Below, piece by piece: positions 51,024 through 59,782 of a stretch of 64,000 nt of DNA. The translations under genes were made by a program, and so were the position numbers. The stretch lies in NCBI GenBank assembly GCA_000955875.1, contig JYOE01000007.1, positions 62,001-126,000 on the forward strand, given 5' to 3'. The stretch's first letter is position 1. Each line of letters starts with the position of its first letter. Source of the stretch: Terrabacter sp. 28. GTDB lineage: Bacteria > Actinomycetota > Actinomycetes > Actinomycetales > Dermatophilaceae. The notes beneath the pieces are model-generated. The model was not told the DNA's origin and did no database searches. It saw only the letters and a program-made list of their open reading frames with translations.

Positions 51024-51192
51024 GACTCTCCTCGAGAAACGAACCGGGTGCCCTCCCGCCCCAAGGACATACCCAGCGTTCCGGCGGGCCCATACCAGAC
51101 GCAATGGGACGTTGGTGCTAGAACCACGAAAACTGCAGGCTCCTGCGAGACGCAGTTCCGAGGAGCGGCGGGACGAACTGTGCCAGATTGGG

Positions 51193-52149
51193 ATGATGCA
51201 GACGAGCACCGCCGACCTCGAGCTGTCGATGGACGAGCTGCGGGCCGTCGCCGCGTATGCCGTCGCGTGCGCCGAGCCGGTGCTCGTGCTCTTCCAGCGC
51301 GACGAGCCCGACGACCCGCGGCCCGAGGCCGCGCTGCGGGCGGCGCGAGCGTTCGCCGACGGGGCTGCGCGTTCTAACCTCCAGCGCACCGCCGCCACCG
51401 ACGCGCACCGCGCCGCGAAGGGGGCTGCCTCGGAGCCCGCCCGGCACGCGGCGAGCGCCGCCGGCGACGCGGCCGCCGCGGCATACCTGCACCCCCTGGC
51501 CAAGGCGACCCAGGTCCGCCACATCCTCGGCGCGGCCGCGCACGCCGCACGGGCGGCCGAGCTCGCCCGCGGCGACGACCCCGTCGTCGCCGAGTACGTC
51601 GTCACGGCGGCTGCCACGCGCGCCGACCCGGTCGTGCTCGACGTCCTCTCGCGCTACCCACGCGCGCCCGAGGGACGCACCCGCGTGGCGGTCCTCATGG
51701 CACGGCTCGACAGCCTGCTCCGCGACCCGCCGCCGGCCAAGCGCGTCGTCGACGACCCCGGGCCGTTCTTCCACGGCACGAGGGCCGACGTTCGCCCGGG
51801 CGACCTGCTCACACCGGGGTGGCGGTCCAACTACGGCTCAAGGCGCCAGTCGAAGCACATCTACGTGACGGCGACCCGCGAAGGAGCGCCGCTGGCCGCC
51901 GAGCTCGCGCGCGGTGACGGGCCGCCACGGGTCTACCGGGTCGAGCCGCTCGGCACCCTCGAGGACGACCCGAACGTCACCGACAAACGCTTTCCCGGCA
52001 ATCCCACCCGGTCCTACCGCACCACCGAGGCGTTGCGGGTCGTCGAGGAGATCACGGGCTGGGAGCCGCCGTCACCCGCGGTCGTCGCGCACATCCGCAG
52101 CCGCATGGGCGAGCTGGCCGAGCTCGGCATCGAGGCCATGGACGACTGA
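51193..52149 (+). CDS. arr: Imm5-like domain fused to rifamycin ADP-ribosyltransferase (Arr)
   Basis: A 318-residue cytoplasmic fusion. Residues about 8-150 are Ala-rich helical and resemble the Imm5-like putative immunity domain (RAVAAYAVACAEPVLVLF, then LHPLAKATQVRHILGAAAHAARA). Residues about 190-318 are an Arr domain: FHGTRADVRPGDLLTPG, SKHIYVTAT, LEDDPNVTDKRFPGNPTRSY. The Arr triad is present as H194, Y224 and D259, with spacings (30 and 35) equal to H19-Y49-D84 of the mycobacterial enzyme. Arr uses NAD to ADP-ribosylate rifamycins. Stand-alone Arr is about 140 residues, so the N-terminal half is an addition of unknown purpose. ATG 51196 is an equal start. Confidence 0.9.
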   Translation: MMQTSTADLELSMDELRAVAAYAVACAEPVLVLFQRDEPDDPRPEAALRAARAFADGAARSNLQRTAATDAHRAAKGAASEPARHAASAAGDAAAAAYLHPLAKATQVRHILGAAAHAARAAELARGDDPVVAEYVVTAAATRADPVVLDVLSRYPRAPEGRTRVAVLMARLDSLLRDPPPAKRVVDDPGPFFHGTRADVRPGDLLTPGWRSNYGSRRQSKHIYVTATREGAPLAAELARGDGPPRVYRVEPLGTLEDDPNVTDKRFPGNPTRSYRTTEALRVVEEITGWEPPSPAVVAHIRSRMGELAELGIEAMDD

Positions 52150-52187
52150 CCGGCCCCCGCCGTCGCCGTTGTGGCCACACTGGGTGG

Positions 52188-53213
52188 ATGGTCGCAACGT
52201 CCCGGCCCGGCCGACGGACCAACCTCGCACTCCTGGTGCTGCTGACGGGTGCGTTCGTGACCGGGTGGCTGGCGTTCGCGGTCGGCGCCGCGCCCGGCGC
52301 GAGAGCGGTCGCGGTGCTCCACGGTGTCCTGGCCCTCGGCATCCTCGTGCTGGCGCCGTGGAAGAGCGCGATCGTGCGGCGCGGCCTCCGCCGGCGCCGG
52401 CCGCACACCGTCGCCGTGATGTTCACGCTCCTGCTGGCGCTCAGCATCGTCGCCGGGGTCGTCCACTCGACCCTCGGACCCCTCGAGGTCGGCGGCGTGA
52501 GCGCCCTCGCCGTGCACGTCGCGTCCGCGGTGGCCGCGGTCCTGCTCGCGGTGGCGCACGTCCTGCGTCGACCCCAACGCGTCCGCAGGGGTGACCTCTC
52601 GCGGCGGACAGCGCTGAGAACGTTGGCTCTCGGCGGAACGGCCACACTGGCGTACGCCGCCCTGTCGTCGCTGACGTCGGTGGCCGGACTGCCGGGTGCG
52701 CGCCGTCGCGAAACGGGCTCGTACGAGATGGGATCCGGCGACCCGTCTGCGATGCCGGTCACGCAGTGGTTCACCGACGACGTGCCCGTGCTCGACCCCG
52801 CGGCCTACGTGCTGCGCATCGAGCGAACCGGCCGGCCCGAGCGGCAGGTGTCCCACGCCGAGCTGCTGACGGCGGCGACGACGACACGGGCGGCCGTGCT
52901 CGACTGCACCGGCGGCTGGTGGGCCGAGCAGACGTGGCGCGGCGTGCCCCTCGACGTGGTGCTCGGGCCCCTTGCCGGAGGATCGATCGTCGTGCACTCG
53001 GTGACCGGCTACACCCGGCGCTTCCCGCCCGACGACGCTGCAGGCCTGATGCTCGCCACCCACCTCGGCGACGCCCCGCTCTCGGCCGGTCACGGGGGGC
53101 CGGTCCGTCTCGTCGCGCCCGGGCGCCGCGGCTTCTGGTGGGTCAAGTGGGTCGACCGCGTCAGCGTCGACGACCGTCCCTCGTGGGCGCAGTCGCCCTT
53201 CCCCCTCCAGTGA
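52188..53213 (+). CDS. Membrane-anchored molybdopterin-dependent oxidoreductase (sulphite-oxidase fold)
   Basis: A 341-residue protein. About four hydrophobic segments in residues 1-130 form a membrane part; a short RRTALRTLALGG stretch resembles a Tat-like signal before another helix; the rest is a sulphite-oxidase/YedY-like molybdopterin domain. The Mo-ligating Cys is in AVLDCTGGWWAEQTWRGVPL; VHSVTGYTRRFPPDDA and GFWWVKWVDRV complete the fold. The membrane helices could carry electrons or merely anchor the domain. Substrate unknown. It begins 38 bases after the Arr fusion. Confidence 0.87.
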   Translation: MVATSRPGRRTNLALLVLLTGAFVTGWLAFAVGAAPGARAVAVLHGVLALGILVLAPWKSAIVRRGLRRRRPHTVAVMFTLLLALSIVAGVVHSTLGPLEVGGVSALAVHVASAVAAVLLAVAHVLRRPQRVRRGDLSRRTALRTLALGGTATLAYAALSSLTSVAGLPGARRRETGSYEMGSGDPSAMPVTQWFTDDVPVLDPAAYVLRIERTGRPERQVSHAELLTAATTTRAAVLDCTGGWWAEQTWRGVPLDVVLGPLAGGSIVVHSVTGYTRRFPPDDAAGLMLATHLGDAPLSAGHGGPVRLVAPGRRGFWWVKWVDRVSVDDRPSWAQSPFPLQ

Positions 53214-53241
53214 CCGACTTGGGCGGGGCGGCGTGCCCTGC

Positions 53242-54396
53242 TCAGCGTCCGCGCTGCCGCGACACCCACTCGAGGACGAAGCCCAGACCCAGCACCATGA
53301 ACGAGGAGAACCAGAAGCGGCTGTCACCGGTGGCGAGGTAGGCGACGGAGGAGATCAGGGCCGTGGCACCGGCCAGCCCGAAGAGGGCTGCCTTGTGGCG
53401 GGTCCGGGCCACCTCGGCACGCACCTGCTCCGGGTCGCGCACGACGTCACGGTGTCGCTCGACGAACGCGTGGGCATCGGCGATGCCGTGGGCGCCATGG
53501 GCCAGTAGCGCCTCGCGGGCTGCGCCGGGGTCCACCGCGCGCAGCTCGACGCCGTCGACCAAGAAGCCTTCCGCCCTCCGGGTCGCGAACGGGGAGATGT
53601 CGAGGTCGCGTGCAGCCGTCCACCGGACAGGCGGGATCGGCTGCGGCACCGTGAAGAGAAGGACGAGGTTGGGGTCGGCCCAGGGTGAGGTCGTGCTGAG
53701 GTACGGCGTGCGGAACTCGTCGCGCGTCACCCACTCCTCCCCGTCCTCCCACCCACCGTCCGCGAGGGCCGGCTCGAGCAGGACGCCGACCGTCCCCATC
53801 GGGACGAACCAGGTGCGGCGGCCGCCGAAGACCCGAGGCACCACGAGCGTCACCCCGGTCGCGTCGACCTCGACGTGGGAGTCGCGCGAGAGCAGCCGCC
53901 AGCGGCGAAGGGCGATGCGGACGCCCGGCCGGTGCCGGGCGTCCGCTGCGGGATGCCGGCTCAGGGGCGTCACCCCTTCACGTCCCGGCGCCTTGACGGC
54001 GCACGCCACCGCTACGACGACCGACTCCGCGAAGAGGAACATCGAGAAGCCGTGGGCCGAGTCCCCGACCGGCCAGACGCCGGTCTCGACGGGGACGACG
54101 ACCGAAAGGACGACAAGCAGGACGAGAGCGAGGGCGCACCCGGCGAAGGCGCGAGGCCTGAGCCGCTGCCATGACCACTCGCCGTCTCCGCCGCGCGCCG
54201 CGGCGACGACGAAGGCACGGGTGACGAGGACCGACGCGGCGAACATGGTCAGGAAGTCGGGCCACGTGTCCCCGCCGTAGAGGTGCCCCGACCCGACGGC
54301 ATACAGGCCGGACACGAGGACGACGACACCCGCGACGAACAGGCCGAAGGCGCCCACCTGGCTCGGCGTGACTGGGAGAACGGGGCCGTCATCCAC
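53242..54396 (-). CDS. Membrane protein of unknown function
   Basis: A 384-residue protein, family not recognised. Four helices lie in about 10-150, a soluble region of about 190 residues follows (VEVDATGVTLVVPRVFGGRRTWFVP looks PH-like in pieces), and two helices near the C-terminus (AALFGLAGATALISSVAYLA, then FWFSSFMVLGLGFVL) close it. The soluble part resembles membrane-linked PH-fold domains. GTG start after GAGGAG. It is convergent with the molybdopterin gene. Confidence 0.75.
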   Translation of the reverse strand: MDDGPVLPVTPSQVGAFGLFVAGVVVLVSGLYAVGSGHLYGGDTWPDFLTMFAASVLVTRAFVVAAARGGDGEWSWQRLRPRAFAGCALALVLLVVLSVVVPVETGVWPVGDSAHGFSMFLFAESVVVAVACAVKAPGREGVTPLSRHPAADARHRPGVRIALRRWRLLSRDSHVEVDATGVTLVVPRVFGGRRTWFVPMGTVGVLLEPALADGGWEDGEEWVTRDEFRTPYLSTTSPWADPNLVLLFTVPQPIPPVRWTAARDLDISPFATRRAEGFLVDGVELRAVDPGAAREALLAHGAHGIADAHAFVERHRDVVRDPEQVRAEVARTRHKAALFGLAGATALISSVAYLATGDSRFWFSSFMVLGLGFVLEWVSRQRGR

Positions 54397-54488
54397 GCTG
54401 CTGCTCTCCTCGGGCGATACCCGGCTGCCGGGCCCGGGCCGCACGGCCCGACGGCGAGCAAGATACCGAAGCGGTGGCCAACGCTGGG

Positions 54489-54508
54489 CCCGAGGCACCC
54501 GGCTCGGG
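54489..54508 (-). terminator. Short hairpin after the CPBP protease gene
   Basis: CCCGAG and CTCGGG pair around GCACCCGG, just past the stop codon. Six pairs; weak. Confidence 0.35.
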
Positions 54509-54512
54509 GGTC

Positions 54513-55298
54513 TCAGCGCAGCACGAGCGCCAGCGTCGCCCCGACGATGAGCACCGACTGGACGCTGTGCACGATGATCCCGAGCCACGCACTGCGGTAG
54601 CGGCGGGACGGCAGGGCCAGCGCGACGGAGTCGAGCAGGGCCGTCGGGATCACCCACGGCAGGTGCAGGTGGTAGACGGCGAAGAGCAGCCCGTTCGCGA
54701 GCCAGTCGCCGCGGCCGAAGACGCCACGCATCCGGGGGAGCAGCAGACCCCGGAACAGCAGCTCCTCGCCCAGCACGGTGTTGAAGAGCGCCATCACGAC
54801 CACCACGACGAACCACGGCCAGTTGCCCGAGAGGAACTCGTGCCCCGTGGTCGACCGGAGGAACCCGCCGAGGTCGCGCCCGGTGGGGGCATGGACCTTG
54901 GGCAGCACCTGCTCGAGCCCGACCACGAGCACCGCGGGCACGAGCACCCACCAGACGCGCCCGCCGACCCGGCCCGTACGCGGGCTGTGAGGTCGTCGCA
55001 GCCACAGGGCGTCCGCGACCGCTCGCCGGCGAAGCGTGCCCGTCTCGCGTCGGACGAGGACGAGCACGAGCACCCCCTGCCAGACGAGCCCGGCCGTGAG
55101 GCAGGCGATGAGCGCCTGCGGCCACGCGGCCGGTCCGTCCAGCCTCCCGGCCAGGGCGGGAGCCACCAGCCAGGCCAGCGCCGCCATGGGCAGCGCCGCC
55201 GCCGCCCACACCCCCAGGATCTGCCGCAACGCGTACTGGGGTGGTGTCCGTTCGGCATCAAGGGGTAGGACTGCGGACTCTGTGTGGGAGAGGGACAT
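54513..55298 (-). CDS. CPBP-family intramembrane metalloprotease
   Basis: A 261-residue integral membrane protein with about seven helices. The CPBP (CAAX protease/bacteriocin-processing) motifs are present: GEELLFRGLLLPRM (motif 1, the EExxxR), LLFAVYHLHLPW (motif 2 with His) and IVHSVQS (motif 3). These enzymes cleave within membranes; bacterial roles include peptide maturation and self-immunity. ATG follows a full AGGAGG. No peptide precursor is adjacent, though a lipoprotein gene is divergent 133 bases away. Confidence 0.88.
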   Translation of the reverse strand: MSLSHTESAVLPLDAERTPPQYALRQILGVWAAAALPMAALAWLVAPALAGRLDGPAAWPQALIACLTAGLVWQGVLVLVLVRRETGTLRRRAVADALWLRRPHSPRTGRVGGRVWWVLVPAVLVVGLEQVLPKVHAPTGRDLGGFLRSTTGHEFLSGNWPWFVVVVVMALFNTVLGEELLFRGLLLPRMRGVFGRGDWLANGLLFAVYHLHLPWVIPTALLDSVALALPSRRYRSAWLGIIVHSVQSVLIVGATLALVLR

Positions 55299-55431
55299 CG
55301 AGACCTCCTGGCTCGCCCTGCAGCGTGCTCCCACGGCGGTCGGGGCCGCATCGGGGATGGCCCTGAACTCGGTCCTGAGCCGCGCCGCAACGGTTCAGGG
55401 TCTGTCGGTGTCCTCACAACAGGAGGTTCTG

Positions 55432-55941
55432 GTGAAGCGAACAGACATCGCCGTTGTGGCCGTCGCCGCCGTCCTCGTCGCGGGCGGGTGCACGAGCCCC
55501 AGCGGATCCGGGGCGGTCTCCGCGACGTCCGTCGACCGGCAGCCCGTGTCGGCCTGCAGGTCCACACCCACCACAGCAGACACGGCGGCCATCGTCGACT
55601 GGGTCGACTTCGTGCAGCTGAAGGGCATCCAGTACTACGCCGGGCTTGATGGCCCGTTGCCGCCGGTGCCGACGGAGCAGCTCGGCCCGACGGTCGGCCT
55701 CGTCGAGTGCCGGCTCAGCGAGCTGCACTTCGACGGGCCCCCCGGGCCATCGGTCGACGGCGATGCGGCGTTCATCCCGGTCGGCACGCCGGTGCGCTCG
55801 ATCAGGGGCTTCGACCCTGCGTGCCGCGTCGCAGCCGAGGTGGAGGGGGTCAACCGTGTCTACCTCGCGCACACGGACGTCAAGGGCGTCACGAGGGCGG
55901 TCCCCTGCGCCAGGGCTCCTCGCGCCTCCTCCGACCGGTAG
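55432..55941 (+). CDS. Lipoprotein of unknown function
   Basis: A 169-residue lipoprotein: signal VAVVAVAAVLVAG then lipobox Cys (VAGGC). The mature domain has three further cysteines (SACRST, LVECRLSEL, DPACRVA) plus one near the end (VPCARAP), suggesting two disulphides. Family not recognised. The GTG start sits five bases after AGGAGG. Divergent from the CPBP protease. Confidence 0.8.
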   Translation: MKRTDIAVVAVAAVLVAGGCTSPSGSGAVSATSVDRQPVSACRSTPTTADTAAIVDWVDFVQLKGIQYYAGLDGPLPPVPTEQLGPTVGLVECRLSELHFDGPPGPSVDGDAAFIPVGTPVRSIRGFDPACRVAAEVEGVNRVYLAHTDVKGVTRAVPCARAPRASSDR

Positions 55942-56045
55942 CCCCGACTCTGGCTGACTCGATCGACGGCGGCGCACCACGACCGACGGACGGAACGTAG
56001 GCTCTAGGGGCCATCCGGCACCTGATCGCTCGTCGAGGAGGCTCC

Positions 56046-56852
56046 GTGTCTCACAGTCCGTCCCGCATCCGGGAGATCCTGCCGACCTCCAGCCGCACCG
56101 CTCTGGGGGCGACGCTCGCCGGCGGCGTGCTCACGGCTCTCGCGTCGGCGCCCGAGCGGGTGAGCCACCTCTTCCGGCACCGCTTCCCGATGGTGGCGGT
56201 CACGGGGATGACCGGGGTCGGCAAGAGCCAGCTCGTCGACCGGCTCACCCGGCGCACCTCCGCCGACGGCGTGCCGCAGGTCGGGTCGGCCGTCATGGAG
56301 CGCCGGACCCGCCGCTCGCCGCGGCTGCACGGCTTCCGCTTCCTCGTCGTGCCGGGCGACAACGCGGCGACCCGGCTCGGGGCTCTCGACGAGGTCTTCC
56401 ACGACGAGCCGGTCGACGGCGTGATCCACGTCGTCGCCAACGGCTACGCGACACCGCGACGGGCGGCGGGCACGACGGGCGAGGGCATGGCGAGCCGCGA
56501 GGAGCAGCTCGCCGCCGAGCTCGAGGACTGGGCGATCACCTCGCACCGGATCGCCTCGATGGCCGTGCGCCGGCACAAGCCGATCTGGCTCGTCATCGCC
56601 GTGACGAAGACCGACCTCTACCCCGACGAGGTCGACGAGGTCGTGCACTACTACTCACCCGGCAGCGGTTCGCCGTTCGGCGACAAGGTCGACGCACTGC
56701 GGGCCCTCGCCGGCGGCGCGAAGCTGTCGATCGACGTGCTGCCCGTGTCGAGCCAGGGCGGCGACCGCAAGTCCGCCCTCCCGGCCAAGCAGGCCGGTGC
56801 CATGGTCGACGCGCTGGCCGACCGGCTCGGCCAGCTCAGCGGTCACGCCTGA
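56046..56852 (+). CDS. P-loop GTPase-like protein
   Basis: A 268-residue protein with an N-terminal hydrophobic patch (LGATLAGGVLTALASA) that may touch the membrane. G1 is GMTGVGKS (about residues 58-65) and G4 is TKTD in IAVTKTDLYPDEVDEV; LLPVSSQ-like VLPVSSQG may be G5. The G3 DxxG is not clear: VVPGDNAATR stands in that area. GTPase fold is likely; role unknown. GTG start after GAGGAGG. It ends inside a perfect hairpin. Confidence 0.8.
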   Translation: MSHSPSRIREILPTSSRTALGATLAGGVLTALASAPERVSHLFRHRFPMVAVTGMTGVGKSQLVDRLTRRTSADGVPQVGSAVMERRTRRSPRLHGFRFLVVPGDNAATRLGALDEVFHDEPVDGVIHVVANGYATPRRAAGTTGEGMASREEQLAAELEDWAITSHRIASMAVRRHKPIWLVIAVTKTDLYPDEVDEVVHYYSPGSGSPFGDKVDALRALAGGAKLSIDVLPVSSQGGDRKSALPAKQAGAMVDALADRLGQLSGHA

Positions 56853-56869
56853 GCCCCCGCTCAGGCGTG
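56844..56869. terminator. Perfect bidirectional hairpin between convergent genes
   Basis: CACGCCTGAG and CTCAGGCGTG pair perfectly around CCCCCG. The left arm contains the GTPase stop and the right arm ends two bases before the VOC gene stop. Confidence 0.8.
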
Positions 56870-56870
56870 G

Positions 56871-57305
56871 TCAGTCGAGGCAGAACTCGTTGCCCTCGAC
56901 GTCCTGCATCACCAGGCACGACTCGTTGATCCCGTCGGCGAGCAGCAACCGCTGCCGGGAGGCGCCGAGCGCCTCCAGCCGCGCGCACTCCGCCTCGAGC
57001 ACCGCGACACGCTCATCGCCGCGCAGACCGGTGCCGACGCGTACGTCGAGGTGCACACGGTTCTTGACGACCTTGCCCTCGGGCACGCGCTGGAAGAACA
57101 GCCGCGGGCCGACACCCTCCGGGTCGACGCACGCGTACGCGCCGCCCTGGCTCTCCTCCGGGAGAGAACTGTCGAACTCCTCCCAGGACCCGAAGCCCGG
57201 CGGGGGCGGCGGGACGACGTAGCCCAGCACCTCGCACCAGAAGCGTGCGACCCGTTCCGGGTCGGCACAGTCGAACGTGACCTGGAACTGCCTGACGGTC
57301 GCCAT
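56871..57305 (-). CDS. VOC-family (glyoxalase-like) protein
   Basis: A 144-residue VOC protein: FQVTFDCADPERVARFWCEVLGY opens the first beta-alpha-beta module (in pieces) and VHLDVRVG plus MQDVEGNEFCLD the second. Positions usually binding metal are partly present (H in VHLDV, E in GNEFCLD). Substrate cannot be assigned. A second VOC gene of similar type starts at 63688. Confidence 0.88.
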   Translation of the reverse strand: MATVRQFQVTFDCADPERVARFWCEVLGYVVPPPPPGFGSWEEFDSSLPEESQGGAYACVDPEGVGPRLFFQRVPEGKVVKNRVHLDVRVGTGLRGDERVAVLEAECARLEALGASRQRLLLADGINESCLVMQDVEGNEFCLD

Positions 57306-57352
57306 GCGCCCACCCTAGGACGCGAGTCGCTTCTCGTCGCAGCGGCTTTCGG

Positions 57353-58018
57353 CTACTCGTGCAGCAGGGTCCACTGCCCTTCCGACACGACATCCACCCG
57401 GCCGTCGACGACGACGAACGCGGTCTCGTCGTCCACGGCATACGCGGGCCCCTCGATGCCCGCGGCCCACTCCTGCGCCTCGGCCATGGTGTTGCCGGGC
57501 TGGTCGTCGCCGTTGACGTGCGGGCAGATCGCGAAGTCGACGAGCCCTAGCGTCTCGTCCCCACCGGTCGCGGGGCGCCACTGCACGAAGTCCTCGCCGA
57601 CCCGTGGCGTGAGCACCATGCTGCCGGCGCTGAGCCCGACCCAGACGGTGTCGAGCGTCGGCAGCAGGTCGGCCAGGCCGGACTCGCGCATCCAGTGGGC
57701 CAGGTAGAGCACGTCGCCGCCGGCTGCGAGGAGGGCGTCGGCCTCACGCACCTTGGGCACCCACAGGTCCTTGTCGATGCTCGGCAGCGCGGTCAGCTCG
57801 AGCACACCCATGGACTTCCACCCGAGCCCGACCATCCCGTCCGACCGGCCGGTGATGAACTGCCACGGCTTCTCGCCCGGGCCGACCCACGGGTGGGCGT
57901 ACTGGGCCGTGGGGATGCAGAGCGCCGTCGACTCGGCGATCGGCTTGCCGAGGAGACCCACGAGGGCGGCCTCGATGCTCGGGTTCCTGACGCCTGCGGA
58001 CGTGAGAAGGAGCTTCAC
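57353..58018 (-). CDS. Peptidase S51 (dipeptidase E-like)
   Basis: A 221-residue cytoplasmic serine peptidase-like protein. GLSAGSM carries the nucleophile Ser in the family's nucleophile elbow, ALLAAGGDVLYLAHW precedes it and ICPHVNGDDQ supplies a His candidate. Dipeptidase E cleaves Asp-X dipeptides; relatives include cyanophycinase. GTG start after GGAGG. Confidence 0.9.
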   Translation of the reverse strand: MKLLLTSAGVRNPSIEAALVGLLGKPIAESTALCIPTAQYAHPWVGPGEKPWQFITGRSDGMVGLGWKSMGVLELTALPSIDKDLWVPKVREADALLAAGGDVLYLAHWMRESGLADLLPTLDTVWVGLSAGSMVLTPRVGEDFVQWRPATGGDETLGLVDFAICPHVNGDDQPGNTMAEAQEWAAGIEGPAYAVDDETAFVVVDGRVDVVSEGQWTLLHE

Positions 58019-58098
58019 CGTGCCTCCGTGCGGAGCGAGGATGTGGACGCTGTCAACCTACCGGCCGACGGTGCCGTTTCGACGTCTGACGGGTACCT

Positions 58099-58115
58099 AG
58101 GGTCCAATGGACCCT
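58099..58115 (+). other. Small hairpin in divergent region
   Basis: AGGGTCC and GGACCCT form a perfect 7-pair stem around AAT, 61 bases before the membrane-protein start. It may sit in the leader of that gene; role unknown. Confidence 0.4.
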
Positions 58116-58176
58116 GCGGGCCGGCGGCCCGCCGCAGCTCCATCGCTCCTGACCCTCACGACACGCAGGCCCGCCC

Positions 58177-59667
58177 ATGACGACGCAGACGCTCGCACCA
58201 CCCGCGCACCGGCGGGCCCGCCTGCTGCCCTCGGTCAGCTCCGTCCCGCGGCGCAGGCTGCTCGTCCCGGTCGTCATCGCGTTCGCCTTCCTCGTCACCC
58301 AGGGTGTCGTCCAGGCGGTCACGCCGTTCATCCGGCAGGACGACTGGACCTTCCTGCTGCCCGACAACCAGCCGAACGTGGCCCCGCCCCGCTACTACAA
58401 CATCAGCGAGGGGCGCTGGCTCAACACCGGCTGGTGGTGGCTCGTCGGCCAGCACGGCACCCCGACGACCGCCGCCCTGACGTACGCCCTCGGCTACGCG
58501 CTGCTCGTGGCCGGCATGTGGCGGGTGCTCCGCCGGGCCGGAGTGCGTCCCGCGCCCGTCGTCGACGTCCTCCTCGGCATCGCGCTCTACGCGTCGTGCG
58601 TGTGGGTGCAGCTGCTCTACTGGCCGGGCGCCCTGACGCCGTCGGTCCTCGTCGGTGCCACGGCGATGTGGCTGCTGCCCTGGGCGTCCCGCACCCGCGT
58701 GCGGATGGCGCTCTGGCTGCTGCTCAGCGGCGTCGCGGCCGTGCTGTCCTACCCGCCGATCGGCGTCGTGCTGCTCGTCTTCGCCGTGGTCCACCTGCGC
58801 GACGCCCCGTGGCGTCGGGTGCTGGCCGTGGTCGCCGGCTGGGTCGTCGCCTTCGGCAGCGGCATCCTCGTCGCCTACACGCTCAACTGGATCTTCAACC
58901 AGCACTTCGGCATCGAGCTGGCCTCCTGGCGTCAGGCCAACCCGCTCAACTCCCTCGACTCCCTCTACGACAACGTGGACCGGTGGCTCGACTCGGCCCG
59001 CGACCTGTGGCGCGCCCAGTGGTGGGTCGCCCTCGTCGGCCTCGTCGCCTTCGCCGTGGGCATCCGCGACCACCGCGTGCGCCCACGACTGCTGCGGCTG
59101 CTCGCAGCGTTCGTCGTCGCGTGCGGCGTCGACGCCGGGCAGACGGTCGTGACGGGCGCCGTCACCGAGGCGCGTGGGCAGCTGTGGACGTGGCTCGTCG
59201 CGGTCCTGCCGGTCGCCTTCCTCCTCCTCCGCCGCGGCCGCACGGAGCCCCGGGCCGTACGCGTGTCGCCCGCCGAGCGCGTACCTGCCCTGCTGCTGGC
59301 CGTCCTCGCCGTCGTCGGGGTGCTGGCGTGGCGGGCCGACATCGGCGCCCACCAGAAGACACGCGTGCAGTACGCCGCCATCGCGGAGCAGGCCACCGCG
59401 CCCGAGGCGGGAGAACCGGCCGCGCGCATCGTCGTCTACCAGGACTGGTACATCAAGGGCAGCCGTGACGGCGCGCTGATGGCGAGCACGATGTTCATGG
59501 CCGTGCGCCAGGCGACCGGCGGGGTGCAGCCGCGCTGGTGCCGCGGCGACGAGTGCGTCGAGCTCGCCCGGCAGGCGGAGAGCCGTTCGGTCGTGCGCAT
59601 CGACAGCCCGGCCGGGCTGAGCCACGTCATCGGCATCGTCGTCCCGCCGCCGCCCGACTGGCTCTGA
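58177..59667 (+). CDS. Polytopic membrane protein, GtrII-like glucosyltransferase fold suspected
   Basis: A 496-residue protein with about ten membrane helices. PFIRQDDWTFLL after the first helix puts an acidic pair in the first outer loop, as in GT-C/GtrII-type transferases, and GRWLNTGWWW follows. The C-terminal ~110 residues are extracytoplasmic with CRGDEC. Likely transfers a lipid-linked sugar outside the membrane, but no glycan gene is adjacent. No strong ribosome site precedes the ATG. Confidence 0.65.
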   Translation: MTTQTLAPPAHRRARLLPSVSSVPRRRLLVPVVIAFAFLVTQGVVQAVTPFIRQDDWTFLLPDNQPNVAPPRYYNISEGRWLNTGWWWLVGQHGTPTTAALTYALGYALLVAGMWRVLRRAGVRPAPVVDVLLGIALYASCVWVQLLYWPGALTPSVLVGATAMWLLPWASRTRVRMALWLLLSGVAAVLSYPPIGVVLLVFAVVHLRDAPWRRVLAVVAGWVVAFGSGILVAYTLNWIFNQHFGIELASWRQANPLNSLDSLYDNVDRWLDSARDLWRAQWWVALVGLVAFAVGIRDHRVRPRLLRLLAAFVVACGVDAGQTVVTGAVTEARGQLWTWLVAVLPVAFLLLRRGRTEPRAVRVSPAERVPALLLAVLAVVGVLAWRADIGAHQKTRVQYAAIAEQATAPEAGEPAARIVVYQDWYIKGSRDGALMASTMFMAVRQATGGVQPRWCRGDECVELARQAESRSVVRIDSPAGLSHVIGIVVPPPPDWL

Positions 59668-59782
59668 CGCCCAGCACCGACCCCTCCCAGCGCTGGTTCG
59701 GCCCGCGCCTTCGGCCTACGCCGGGAGTCGGCGTCCGGCGCGGCTAGCCTTGCCTGAGGTGCCCTGCGAGCAGGAGGTGGTC

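Noticed and set aside
51193..52149. Two separate genes (immunity protein and Arr) joined by a sequence error
   Set aside because: The frame is continuous with no internal start plus ribosome site between the halves, so I kept a fusion.
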